DNA from: Mesorhizobium sp. M00.F.Ca.ET.216.01.1.1
GTDB lineage: Bacteria; Pseudomonadota; Alphaproteobacteria; Rhizobiales; Rhizobiaceae
Assembly: GCF_004010325.2 (NCBI RefSeq)
Contig: NZ_SADR02000002.1
Coordinates: forward strand, 62,001 to 126,000
Length of the DNA stretch: 64,000 nt
Direction: 5' to 3'
Below the pieces are notes generated by a model, which saw nothing but the letters and a program-made list of their open reading frames with translations, was not told the origin of the DNA and did no database searches. Positions 27,354 through 36,745 of the stretch are shown here, one piece after another; positions within the stretch are counted from its first letter, which is position 1; each line of letters starts with the position of its first letter. Position numbers and translations under genes: made by a program.

Positions 27354-27851
27354 ATGCGCATCCTGCCCCTGGCTGCATCGACCGTCATCCTAAGCCAATC
27401 ATTGCTCGCCGGCCCCGCAATTGCGGCGGTCGCGACCGGCAACATGACGGTTCGCATTACGATCACGGCCGAATGCAAGGTCCAGACCGCGAACGATCTG
27501 GATTTCGGCTCGAAGGGTGTCATCGATTCCAATTTTGACCAGACCAGTACCATCGGCGTGCAATGCACCTCCGGCCAGACCTACAATGTCGGCCTGAGCG
27601 CGGGCGCCGGCGCCGGTGCCACCGTTGCGGTTCGCAAGATGACCGGGCCGGATGCCGCGACGGTCAATTACACGCTTTACCGTGACACCGCGCGCACCCA
27701 GCCTTGGGGGGTGACAATAGGCACCGACACGCTTGCGGGAACCGGTAACGGCAATGTCCAGAACCTGACCGTCTATGGGCGAGTGCCGCCGCAGGCAACG
27801 CCGGCCGCAGGCGTCTACACGGATACGGTTGCGATCACCGTAACCTACTGA
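27354..27851 (+). CDS. Spore coat U (SCPU) domain pilin, archaic chaperone-usher type
   Basis: 165 residues. The start at 27354 (MRILPLAAS) follows GGAG at 7 nt; an upstream in-frame ATG has no site. The signal peptide ends near AIA|AVATG. The mature protein is one SCPU domain with paired Cys (AECKVQT and VQCTSGQ), YTLYRDTARTQPWG and a C-terminal GVYTDTVAITVTY that supplies the beta strands for donor-strand assembly. It is probably the major subunit of a Csu-like pilus. It is the first of four genes: pilin, chaperone, usher, two-domain tip. Confidence 0.9.
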   Translation: MRILPLAASTVILSQSLLAGPAIAAVATGNMTVRITITAECKVQTANDLDFGSKGVIDSNFDQTSTIGVQCTSGQTYNVGLSAGAGAGATVAVRKMTGPDAATVNYTLYRDTARTQPWGVTIGTDTLAGTGNGNVQNLTVYGRVPPQATPAAGVYTDTVAITVTY

Positions 27852-27872
27852 CCATTCCGACGGAGGGACGAC

Positions 27873-28592
27873 ATGCCACCCATGCTGTCACGCATCGGTG
27901 CCGCGGCACTCTTCTTGCTGTGTGCGACCGTTTCACAGGCTGCCTCTCTCAGGGTGGCGCCGACCAATCTGGAACTGATTGCTCCCGACAGCGCCGCCGT
28001 GCTCAATCTGCACAACGATGCCAAGCAGCCGATCAACGTGCAGCTTCGCGTTTTCAAATGGAGCCAGGTGGACGGCGTAGAACGGCTGGAGCCAACTTCT
28101 GATGTCGTCGCCAGCCCGCCGTCGACGCAACTCGGGCCAGACGCCGACTATGTCGTTCGCGTCGTGCGCCTGAGCAAAATCCCGGTGCGCTCGGAAGAGA
28201 GCTACCGGGTGCTGGTGGACGAATTGCCCGATCAATCGCGCAGAAAGGCTGGGACAGTCACCCTTGTGCTTCGCTATTCCGTGCCAGTCTTCTTTCGCAA
28301 CCCGGACGCAAAGACCCCTGACGTATCGTTCAGCCTATCGCGGGCACGCGGCGGTCTCGTTCTGACGGCGCGCAACAATGGCGAAAGCCGCCTGAGACTG
28401 TCCAATATCAATCTAACGCAAGGCGGCAAGAAGCTTGGAAGCCGCAGCGGCTTAGTCGGCTACGTTTTGGGTGGCGCCATCATGCAATGGCCGATCGGCA
28501 GCCGCAGATCGCTGTCCGGAAGCTCTGTCACGCTGAAGGCACAGAGCGACTTCGGACCATTCAATGCCCCAGTTGCGATCAAAGGGCAGTAG
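27873..28592 (+). CDS. Periplasmic pilus chaperone (PapD-like)
   Basis: 239 residues. The signal peptide ends at SQA|ASLRVAPTNLEL. The PapD N-terminal Ig domain shows SYRVLVDELPDQS, a variant of the conserved Y-R segment, then LRYSVPVFFRNPDA. The second domain contains NNGESRLRLSNINL. It folds pilins and delivers them to the usher. It has no frameshift, unlike the two genes downstream, and overlaps the usher start by 29 bp. Confidence 0.92.
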   Translation: MPPMLSRIGAAALFLLCATVSQAASLRVAPTNLELIAPDSAAVLNLHNDAKQPINVQLRVFKWSQVDGVERLEPTSDVVASPPSTQLGPDADYVVRVVRLSKIPVRSEESYRVLVDELPDQSRRKAGTVTLVLRYSVPVFFRNPDAKTPDVSFSLSRARGGLVLTARNNGESRLRLSNINLTQGGKKLGSRSGLVGYVLGGAIMQWPIGSRRSLSGSSVTLKAQSDFGPFNAPVAIKGQ

Positions 28593-30975
28593 GATCGCGG
28601 TCGTCGTTGCGGCACTTTTTTTCCTGTCCTGCCGGCGAACGCGCAGGATTCGCAATCCCAAATTGCGGAGCCCGCTCCCGCCCAAACGGAACGCCGCGAT
28701 CTCTATCTCGAGGTGTTCATTAACGACGTCTCAACGGAGCTGATCGGCACCTTCACGCAATTCCCCGACGGTGGCCTGGCGGCAACCCCGGATGAGTTGA
28801 CACAGGTCGGCTTGAAGCCGGTGGAGAGCGCTGCAGACCGCGATGGCCTGATCAGGGTCGATCGGCTTCCCGGCGTCTCTTTTCGGATCGATGAGGCAAC
28901 CCAACGCCTCTACGTCACGACCACGAACGAGGGGCGCGCCGCGCACATCGTCGACTTCGGCGGGGACAAGAAGGAAGACCGGATTCAACCGCAGTCCGGC
29001 TATGGAGCGGTGCTCAATTATTCGCTCTTCGCCAGCTCCAACCAATTGTTCGAGAAGGACGTCGATCTGTTCCAGGGCATCTCCGGCGGCTTCGACGCAC
29101 GACTATTCAGCCCGTTCGGCACACTCAGCCAAACTTCATCGCCGGTTATTCGGACGGCGAATTTGGCGGCTTCACGCGGCTCAACACGACGTGGAGTTAC
29201 TCGGACCCGGAGCGGTTGATGACCTACCGGGCGGGGGATTTCATCTCCGGCGGGCTTTCCTGGACGCGGCCCGTCTACCTCGGTGGTGTCCAGGCTGAGC
29301 GCAACTTCGCCTTGCGACCCGATCTGGTCACGTTGCCGCTGCCCTCCTTCGGAGGGACCGCGGCCGTCCCCTCAACGCTTGAAGTCTACACCCACAACGT
29401 CCGCACCTATGCCGGCAGCATTCCGGCCGGCCCTTACCAGATCACCAACCTGCCGGTGTTTGCAGGCGCCGGCGAAGCGCAGGTCGTGTTGAGGGACAGT
29501 CTCGGTCGCGAGACGACAACCAGGCTCCCCCTCTACACGTCCAGCGACATGCTGGGTCAGGGCTTGCTCGATTTCTCGGCAGAGATTGGATTTCCGCGAC
29601 GCAATTTCGGGATCGAATCCGACGACTATGACAGCCGCGTGTTTGCGGTCGCAACGGCGCGCTACGGCCTCACCAACTGGCTGACGCTCGAAGGCCATGC
29701 CGAGGGCGGCGAGGATCTGGTCAATGGCGGGGTGAGCGCCGCCTTCCCGCTCGGGCCTTATGGCGCGGCTTCGGTCGCGGTCGCCGGCAGCCATCATGCG
29801 GGGCGCACGGGCTCGCTTGTAAATGCGTCGCTGGAGATGAGCTACGAAGGCTGGTCTATCTACGGCCGAATCCAGCGCGCCTTCGGCGACTACGACGACA
29901 TCGCCTCATGACGGCCGAGCCGTCGTTTTCCGATCCCGGCGACATTCCGATCTTCAGTGCAGACGTTCCGCGCGCGATTGACCAGGTCACCCTGACCATT
30001 CCAACGCCGCTCGACTTTTCGAGCTTCAACCTCTCCTACACGCACCTCGAAAGTGCCGAAGGCCAGAAGAGCCAGATCGTCGGCCTTTCCTACAGCCAGC
30101 AGATATTCAAACAAAGCAGCCTCTATGCCACGGCCTTTGTCGACCTTGAGGATCGCGGCAGCTTCGGGGTCTTTGCCGGCGTCTCCGTCCCGTTCGGCGA
30201 CGATAGCACCGCGTCCACGGGGGTCGAGCAAGGACCTGACGGCCTGAATGTCGTGGCCGACATCGCCAAGTCGGAGCGACTGGAGGACGGCAGCATTGGC
30301 TGGCGAGCACGAACCTCGGAAGGCGACACGCCCAATCGTTCGGCCGCAGTGAGCTACCGCTCACCCTTCGCCCGTTTCGAGGCCGGCGTCCAACAATACG
30401 GCAAGGATGTTCGGGCGACAGCGCAAATGGACGGTGCGATTGCCGTGGCAGGCGGCGGGGTCTTTGCCACCAACCGTATCGACGATGCTTTCGCCGTCGT
30501 CGAGGTCGGCACCCCTGACGTCGATGTCCAATTCCAGAACCGGCCGGTCGGAAAGACCAATCGGCAAGGGCGTATTCTGGTCCCCGGCCTCAACTCCTAT
30601 GAACCGAACACGGTTTCGATCGACCCCAAGAACTTGCCGGTCGATGCAGATGTCCCCGCAACCAACGAGGTGGTGATGCCGGCCGATCGCAGCGGCGTGG
30701 TGGTGAAGTTCGGGGTCTCTGAAGCGCCGGAGGCAGCGCTGGTCACCCTGGTCGACAGCAGCGGCGCGCCGCTGGAGGCCGGCCTGAAGGGTCGCGTCGA
30801 GGGTAGCGCGGAAGAATTCGTCATCGGCTACGACGGTCAAGCCTACATTCGCGGCCTCAATGCCCAGAATGCGGTTGTGATCGACCGCCTCGACGGAACC
30901 TCCTGCCGAGCCGACTTCCCCTATAAGCCCGAGCCAGGCCCGCAAGTCGCAATCAAGGACGTAGCCTGCCGCTGA
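28564..30975 (+). pseudogene. Outer-membrane usher of archaic pilus, three frameshifts
   Basis: The reconstructed protein is about 804 residues, normal for a Csu-type usher. It begins MPQLRSKGSRIAVVVAALFF at 28564, shifts frame in a T7 run (28616-28622) to PVLPANAQDSQSQ and DLYLEVFINDVSTELIG (the PapC N-terminal domain), shifts again near the A3 run at 29131-29133 to reach NFIAGYSDGEFGGF, and a third time near 29905-29912, between DYDDIAS and TAEPSFSDPG. Each break is explained by loss of one base, and each frame stays open. The C-terminal part includes GRILVPGLNSYEPNTVSIDP and ends QVAIKDVACR. Sequencing error is the alternative, but such breaks are absent from the core genes here. Confidence 0.85.
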
Positions 30976-30989
30976 AAACAGAAGAAAAA

Positions 30990-31933
30990 ATGCTGCGCAT
31001 CATCATCCTCTTGACCGTCGCGTTGAGTCCCTCGCTCGCCTGGGCGCAAAGCTGCAGCTTCAGCGTTTCCAACATGAACTTCGGTTCGATCGATACGCTG
31101 TCGGGCAGCCAGACCAACTCGACCGCCACGATCAGCATGAATTGCCTGGGTTTGGCCGGTCAGCGCATCCTGATTTGCCCAATCTCGGGACCGGCACGGG
31201 AGGCGCATCCTCGGCGGCCACACGTCAGATGCTGAGCGGAGCCAACAGCCTGAACTATCAGCTCTATTCGGATTCGGCGCGCAGCCTGGTTTGGGGCACT
31301 TATACGTGGGCATATGCCTCCCGCGCACCGGCGTTGGCATTGACGCCGAACATATTGGGTGCCGCATCCGGAACCGCGACCATTTACGGCGCGGTGTTTG
31401 GTGGCCAGGGAACGACGCCGCCGGGAACCTACCTCTCGGTGTTTTCCGGTGCATATGCCGAGTTCCGCTATCGCTACAGCACCGGCAACAATTGTGGTTC
31501 GGGTACCGGTATCCTGGCTCCAAGCCCAACCTTCACCGTAAATGCTGCGGTCGCCGCTAATTGCCTTGTGTCGACACAGAACATCGATTTCGGATCGACA
31601 GGGGTTCTTAGCGCCAATGTCGATGCGACCGGCCAGGTTTCGGTCACCTGCACGCCGGCAACGGCTTATACCGTCTCGCTGGGCGGCGGCACGACTGGTT
31701 CGCCGCCCACGGCGCGCAAGATGTCGAAGGTTGCGGAAACCGTGACCTACGGCCTCTACAAGGACGCCGGTCGGATTCAACCTTGGGGCGATGCCTCGAC
31801 GCCTGGCAGCACAGTCCCGGGAACCGGAAGCGGTGCAGTGCAGAACTTGACCGTCTATGGCCGCGTGCCGCCGCAGGCGACGCCGTCGGCCGGCGTCTAC
31901 ACCGACACGGTCGTCGTCACCGTCACTTATTGA
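30990..31933 (+). pseudogene. Two-domain SCPU tip subunit (CsuE-like), one frameshift
   Basis: The signal peptide (LLTVALSPSLAWAQS) and start of the first SCPU domain (CSFSVSNMNFGSIDTLSGSQ) are in one frame. After RILICP the frame changes at CCC (31179-31181) to NLGTGTGGASSAATRQ. The rest completes domain 1 and a second full SCPU domain (NCLVSTQNIDFGSTGV ... YGRVPPQATPSAGVYTDTVV). Adding one C restores about 314 residues. Two-domain organisation is that of the tip adhesin of Csu pili. The C-terminal domain closely resembles the pilin at 27354, sharing TVYGRVPPQATP. Confidence 0.82.
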
Positions 31934-31966
31934 GACATCAGGGCATTGGCCGCCGACCGTGTCTCA
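31931..31966. terminator. Inverted repeat spanning convergent stop codons
   Basis: TGAGACA (31931-31937) and TGTCTCA (31960-31966) include the stop codons of the tip gene and of fabG. It could terminate both convergent transcripts, though the loop is long (22 nt) and there is no T-tract. Confidence 0.35.
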
Positions 31967-32701
31967 AATCATCGCCATGCCGCCATTCACGTGGATGGTC
32001 TGGCCGGTGACGTAGGCCGCTTCGTTGGAAGCGAGATAGGCGACCGCGGAAGCGACCTCGGCGCTGGTGCCCATGCGCCTTGTCGGGATCGCCGCCATGA
32101 TCGCCTCTTTCTGCTTGTCGTTGAGCTTGTCGGTCATCGCCGATTCGATGAAACCCGGGGCCACGCAGTTGACGGTGATGTTGCGGGTGGCGATCTCCTG
32201 CGCCAGCGACTTGGAAAAGCCGATCATGCCGGCCTTGGAGGCGCAGTAATTGGTCTGGCCGGGATTGCCGGTGACGCCGACCACCGAGGTGATGTTGATG
32301 ATGCGGCCGTGCCGTCGCCGCATCATCGGATGGGTGAGTTCGCGGGTCAGCCGGAACACGGCGGTCAGATTGACTTCGAGCACGCTATCCCAGTCCGCGT
32401 CCGCCATGCGCACGAACAACCCGTCCTTGGTGATGCCGGCATTGTTGACCAGGATGTCGACGCCTTCGAGATCGGCCTCCGCCTTCTGGCCGAGCGCCTT
32501 GACCTCGTCGCGGCTGGAAAGATTGGCCGGAAACAGCTTGACCCGGTCGCCGAGCTCAGTTGCCAGCGCCTCCAGTTTCTCGACGCGGGTGCCGTGCAGG
32601 CCGACGATGGCGCCTTGCGCGTGCAGCACGCGGGCGATCGCTTCGCCGATGCCTCCCGATGCGCCGGTGACGAGCGCCTTGCGGCCAGTCAATTCGAACA
32701 T
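31964..32701 (-). CDS. fabG: 3-oxoacyl-ACP reductase
   Basis: 245 residues, classical SDR. The NADPH motif is VTGASGGIGEA, the NAG motif is NNAGIT, and the catalytic residues lie in ITSVVG and YCASKAG. It reduces beta-ketoacyl-ACP. The expected neighbours are displaced on both sides: acpP by the pilus operon and spacer, fabD by the toxin-antitoxin pair. Confidence 0.96.
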   Translation of the reverse strand: MFELTGRKALVTGASGGIGEAIARVLHAQGAIVGLHGTRVEKLEALATELGDRVKLFPANLSSRDEVKALGQKAEADLEGVDILVNNAGITKDGLFVRMADADWDSVLEVNLTAVFRLTRELTHPMMRRRHGRIINITSVVGVTGNPGQTNYCASKAGMIGFSKSLAQEIATRNITVNCVAPGFIESAMTDKLNDKQKEAIMAAIPTRRMGTSAEVASAVAYLASNEAAYVTGQTIHVNGGMAMI

Positions 32702-32742
32702 GTCTTATCCTCTTCTCAAATCGTGCAGGCCGGTGAATTCGA

Positions 32743-33009
32743 CTATCTGTAGACGTCGCCGCGATGACCTATGGTTACCACCAGAATGACGAGCCGGTCA
32801 TCTTGGACATCGCAAATGATCCTGTAATCGCCGACGCGATATCTCCAGAAGGTTGCGAGCGGGCCTTTCAGCGGCTTGCCGAGTTCACGCGGATTGTCGA
32901 CGACGGCAATGCGGTTTTCGATGAAGTCGCGGATGCGGTGACGTATCTGCGGATCCAGCTTTTCGACAGATTTGCGGGCCGAACGGGCGTATTCAAGCGT
33001 CCAGGCCAC
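32743..33009 (-). CDS. RelE/ParE family toxin
   Basis: 88 residues: AWTLEYARSARKSVEKLD at the start, GKPLKGPLATFWRYRVGDYR in the middle and ILVVTIGHRGDVYR at the end, a standard RelE-type toxin. RelE toxins cleave mRNA at the ribosome; ParE relatives act on gyrase, and the subgroup cannot be set here. The Arg-rich C-terminus and WRYRVGDYRI favour RelE. It overlaps the antitoxin gene by 17 bp. Confidence 0.9.
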   Translation of the reverse strand: MAWTLEYARSARKSVEKLDPQIRHRIRDFIENRIAVVDNPRELGKPLKGPLATFWRYRVGDYRIICDVQDDRLVILVVTIGHRGDVYR

Positions 33010-33214
33010 GCCAGAAGTCCTCGGCCTTCACGACGTCCTCTTCGCCACGCCTGATCCGCTCCAGGACCTCGGCTGCGAGGTAATAATCCTCCATGTCCTC
33101 CAAGCCGCGTTCGATGAGCTCGCGCAGATAATAGGCCTTGCTGCGGCCGGTCTTGGCCGCGAGAAAATCCAGGCGCTGCTCGACTTCAGGCGAAAGGCGG
33201 ATCGATGTGGGCAT
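32993..33214 (-). CDS. RelB-like ribbon-helix-helix antitoxin
   Basis: 73 residues from MPTSIRLSPEVEQRLDFLAA. The N-terminal strand TSIRLSPEVEQ and helices form an RHH DNA-binding fold; the C-terminal acidic part (RRGEEDVVKAEDFWRGLDA) should wrap the toxin. The start at 33214 has AGAGGT upstream; the longer frame runs into fabD. It probably represses its own operon. Confidence 0.88.
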   Translation of the reverse strand: MPTSIRLSPEVEQRLDFLAAKTGRSKAYYLRELIERGLEDMEDYYLAAEVLERIRRGEEDVVKAEDFWRGLDA

Positions 33215-33266
33215 GCCGCACCTCTTTGCGATACATGTATTCATGTAGCGCCACGCGCCGATGAAT

Positions 33267-34232
33267 TCAAGCTGCGGTTCCCCCCAACGCCGCCAGCACC
33301 GCCTCGACATCGGCCGGCGTGCCGACGGCCGATGTGGCGATGTCGCGGTTGATGCGCCGCGCCAGGCCCGACAGCACCTTACCGGCGCCTACCTCGTAAA
33401 GCGTCGCAACGCCGTTGGCGCCGAACCATTCCACCGTTTCGCGCCAGCGCACGCGGCCGGTCACCTGCTCTACCAGGTGACGAGCGATCTCGTCCGGATC
33501 GCTCGACGGGATCACAATGACATTGGAAACGACGGGAACAACCGGCCTGTTCTTCGCCACGCCGGCCAACGCTTCGCGCATGATCTCTGCCGCAGGCTTC
33601 ATCAGCGCCGAATGGAAGGGCGCCGAGACCTGCAGCATCAGCGCCCGCTTGGCGCCCTTTTCCGTGCACAGCCTAGCCGCCAGCTCGACCGCCGCCTTGG
33701 CGCCGGAGATCACCAGCTGGCCGCCGCCATTGTCGTTGGCGATCTGGCAAACGGATTGCCTGGCCGAGCCCTTGGCGGCTTCAGCGCAGGCGGCTTCGAC
33801 ATCGGCCTGCTCCAGTCCGATGATCGCTGCCATGGCGCCCTCACCGGCGGGTACTGCCGCCTGCATGGCGTTGCCGCGGATGCGCAGGAGCCTTGCTGCA
33901 TCGGCAACCGAAACGAAACCGGCAGCGGCAAGTGCCGAATATTCGCCGAGCGAATGGCCGGCGACGTAAGCGACCTTGTCCTTCAGCGAGAAACCGCGCG
34001 ACTCCAGCGCCCGGATCGCAGCAAGCGACACCGCCATCAGCGCCGGCTGGGCGTTCGCCGTCAGCGTCAGCGTCTCTTCCGGTCCTTCCCAGATCAACTT
34101 CGACAGGTTTTCGCCGAGCGCGGCGTCGACTTCCTCGAAGATCCTCCGCGATTCCGGAAAGGCGTCGGCGAGGTCCTTGCCCATGCCGACAGCCTGGCTG
34201 CCCTGTCCTGGAAAGGTGAATGCGACGGCCAT
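33267..34232 (-). CDS. fabD: Malonyl-CoA:ACP transacylase
   Basis: 321 residues. The N-terminus is VAFTFPGQGSQAVGMG, the catalytic Ser lies in VAGHSLGEYSALAAAG, and the His in VSAPFHSALMKPA. It loads malonyl units onto ACP. In related genomes fabG follows directly; here a toxin-antitoxin pair intervenes. It is divergent from the LtaS-like gene at 34501. Confidence 0.96.
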   Translation of the reverse strand: MAVAFTFPGQGSQAVGMGKDLADAFPESRRIFEEVDAALGENLSKLIWEGPEETLTLTANAQPALMAVSLAAIRALESRGFSLKDKVAYVAGHSLGEYSALAAAGFVSVADAARLLRIRGNAMQAAVPAGEGAMAAIIGLEQADVEAACAEAAKGSARQSVCQIANDNGGGQLVISGAKAAVELAARLCTEKGAKRALMLQVSAPFHSALMKPAAEIMREALAGVAKNRPVVPVVSNVIVIPSSDPDEIARHLVEQVTGRVRWRETVEWFGANGVATLYEVGAGKVLSGLARRINRDIATSAVGTPADVEAVLAALGGTAA

Positions 34233-34500
34233 GTGCGGCTCCCAAGCGGCTGATTTTGCCTTGCCTGTGACGCAAGGCAGGCGGCCAAGTCAAGTCCGCG
34301 ATGGCCAGATCCAGGCCCGCTCTGGCACGTAGCTATCGGCCGAGTGCCTGTTCCAAAAGGCTTTTTGGCGATCACTCATGATGAAAATCGCTCACGATTC
34401 GTTTGCTGGCTCTTCTTATTTCCGCCACAGGCGCTAGCTTTGCGTGACAGTTCGATGACATTCGCGTGACGCGTGTGTTGCAGGCCGGGGGAACGACAAG

Positions 34501-36426
34501 GTGGCAAGGATTAGGAAAGGCGCAGGCAAGCCCGCGCCACAATTTCTGGAAGGCGATCCGTCCACCGGCTATCTGCCGGGGCGGAAATGGCCTGTCATCC
34601 GCTATGGCCTCGTCAGCCTGCTCGCCGCCGCCATCCTGGTGTTTGCGATCGAACTGATCGTGCGCGGCGACTTTGCCGGCACCGTGGCCTTCTTCCTGCA
34701 GCCCTTCAAGCCAGGCTGGACCACCATCATCATCTTCGCGCTGGTCCTGATCGGTCTCGACGCCATGCTCGGCCGCAGCCACCAGAGCCTGATGATCGTC
34801 GCGCCGCTGACGCTGTCGCTGGCCTTTGTCGGCCACCAGAAATCGCTCTATCTCGGTGATCCGCTCTATCCGACAGATTTCCTCTATTCCCGGCAGATCA
34901 TGGCGCTGATGCCGCTTCTGGTGCGCGATCGCCCGTGGACCGCCGTCGCCATGGCGATCGGAATCGTCGGCGGGTTGTCGTTGCTCGTCTATGGCTGGCG
35001 GCTGTGGCGCCGCGTGCCGGCGCTAAGCCGCAAGGGCAGGCTTGCCCGGCTGACACTGACCGTGCCGCTGATCGCCTTCTTCGTCTCGATCATGGACTAC
35101 GCCACCTTCTCATGGACCCGCGACCGGCTGCAGATCATCCCGATCATGTGGGACCAGAAGGAGAACTACGCCTCCAACGGCTTTGCGCTGGCCTTCGCGC
35201 TTAACGTGCCGATGGCCCATGTCTCGGCGCCGCCCGGCTATTCCGACAAGGCAATCGCGGCAATCGACAGGCCTAGCGTGACAGCCTCGGTGCCGGCCGA
35301 GAAGCCCGACATCATCGTCGTCATGAGCGAATCCTTCTGGGATCCGACCAAGCTGCCCGGCGTCACCATCACTCCGGATCCGATCCCCAGTGTGCGGGCG
35401 CTGCGCAACGGCTACATGTTCTCGCCCGAATTCGGCGGCATGACCGCCAATATCGAGTTCGAGGCGCTGACCGGCTTTTCCAACGCCTTCCTGCCGGCGG
35501 GCAGCATCCCCTACCAGCAATATGTGCGCACACCGACCCCCTCTCTGGCGACCTTCCTGAAAAGCCAGGGTTACAGGGCGCGCGCCATCCATCCGGGCAC
35601 CAACTGGTTCTGGAACCGGGGCGCGGTCTATGCCGACTTCGGCTTCAACGACTTCAGGTCCGAGGAGACGCTGCCGCCGCTGCAAAAGCGCGGACCGCTG
35701 GCATCGGATGCGGCGATGACCGACGAGATCATCCGCGAGGCCGACGCCAGCGCCGATCCCGTCTTCTTCTTCGCAGTCAGCTTGCAGAACCACGGCCCCT
35801 ACGAGCCGTATCGTTACTACAATCCGACCCACAAGGTGCAGGCGCCGATCAGCCAGTGGGCGCGTGAATCGCTGTTGAGCTACGCCGAAGGCTCTGCCGA
35901 TGCGGACCGCGGCCTTAAACGGCTGATCGAATGGGCGAAGAAACGCGAACGGCCGACGGTGATCGCCTTCTTCGGTGACCACCTGCCGCCGCTCGGGCCG
36001 GTCTACGTCGAGACCGGTTTCCTGAAGGACAATGTCGCGCCGCGCAAGGAACCGTCCGCCGAGGCCGCATTGGAACATCACCAGACGCCGCTGATCATCT
36101 GGTCGAACCGCACCGGTCCGGCACAGAATGTGGGCGCTGTAAGTCCGGCCTTCCTGCCCTATCATATCCTGACCACGGCCGGCATCAGCCATCCCTACTA
36201 TACCGGCTTCCTGGGCGCATTGCGCGAACGCTACCGCGTCGTCGACCGCAATCTGCTGTTGACGCCGGCGGGCGCGGCGACGCCGGACTGGGCGCGGCAG
36301 AAGAAGATTGACCCGGCGATCAACGATTTCCGCCTGCTGCAATTCGACATGATGTTCGGCAAGCGCCGCGCGGCGCCCGACTTCTTCCCCGAAACGGTGG
36401 TCAAGCCCGTCGCCCATATGAGCTGA
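34501..36426 (+). CDS. LtaS/OpgB-like phosphoglycerol transferase
   Basis: 641 residues, GTG start with a GGGGGAA site upstream. About five N-terminal membrane helices (VIRYGLVSLLAAAILVFAIE onward, to about residue 200) precede an extracytoplasmic alkaline-phosphatase-fold domain beginning DIIVVMSESFWDP. GGMTANIEFEALTG supplies the likely Thr nucleophile and AFFGDHLPPLG metal ligands. Relatives transfer phosphoglycerol to lipoteichoic acid, osmoregulated periplasmic glucans or cyclic beta-glucans (rhizobial CgmB). A glucan-modifying role is likely but not shown. Confidence 0.85.
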   Translation: MARIRKGAGKPAPQFLEGDPSTGYLPGRKWPVIRYGLVSLLAAAILVFAIELIVRGDFAGTVAFFLQPFKPGWTTIIIFALVLIGLDAMLGRSHQSLMIVAPLTLSLAFVGHQKSLYLGDPLYPTDFLYSRQIMALMPLLVRDRPWTAVAMAIGIVGGLSLLVYGWRLWRRVPALSRKGRLARLTLTVPLIAFFVSIMDYATFSWTRDRLQIIPIMWDQKENYASNGFALAFALNVPMAHVSAPPGYSDKAIAAIDRPSVTASVPAEKPDIIVVMSESFWDPTKLPGVTITPDPIPSVRALRNGYMFSPEFGGMTANIEFEALTGFSNAFLPAGSIPYQQYVRTPTPSLATFLKSQGYRARAIHPGTNWFWNRGAVYADFGFNDFRSEETLPPLQKRGPLASDAAMTDEIIREADASADPVFFFAVSLQNHGPYEPYRYYNPTHKVQAPISQWARESLLSYAEGSADADRGLKRLIEWAKKRERPTVIAFFGDHLPPLGPVYVETGFLKDNVAPRKEPSAEAALEHHQTPLIIWSNRTGPAQNVGAVSPAFLPYHILTTAGISHPYYTGFLGALRERYRVVDRNLLLTPAGAATPDWARQKKIDPAINDFRLLQFDMMFGKRRAAPDFFPETVVKPVAHMS

Positions 36427-36745
36427 AGGCCGAAAGGCCAGAACTGCCCGCGTTTTCGGCCCTGCGACAGCAAGGTCACCGCTCGGGGCGACGCTTGCCC
36501 TTGCCTTCCAGCCGGATTGCTGTATAGACGCCCGCAATCTGCCGGTCCTTGCTGGGGGCTGAACGGAGGGCCGGAGGTTTTTCGAAAACCTTCGTGTGAA
36601 GCCAGAAGCGCTTCCGCCTCCCGTGTCTCCGCTCTCGACCGTCTCGTCATGCTCCTTTCTTCCCCGCCCGTCGCGGGTCAGAGAAGTTGCAGAGGCTTTT
36701 GCCGCGAGGAACCGGGAGAGAAACGAAGAAAGGCACTGACACATC
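36427..36745. other. Long leader region of rpsF
   Basis: 319 bp. The promoter at 36500-36528 would give a leader of about 210 nt. It contains a perfect stem-loop at 36575-36591 (AGGTTTT-tcg-AAAACCT) and further GC-rich dyads. S6:S18 autoregulatory leaders are known in other bacteria; I cannot assign this one to a described motif. Confidence 0.4.
36500..36528 (+). promoter_or_regulatory. Candidate rpsF operon promoter
   Basis: CTTGCC (36500-36505), exactly 17 bp, then TATAGA (36523-36528). It fits the alphaproteobacterial housekeeping consensus well. Confidence 0.5.
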
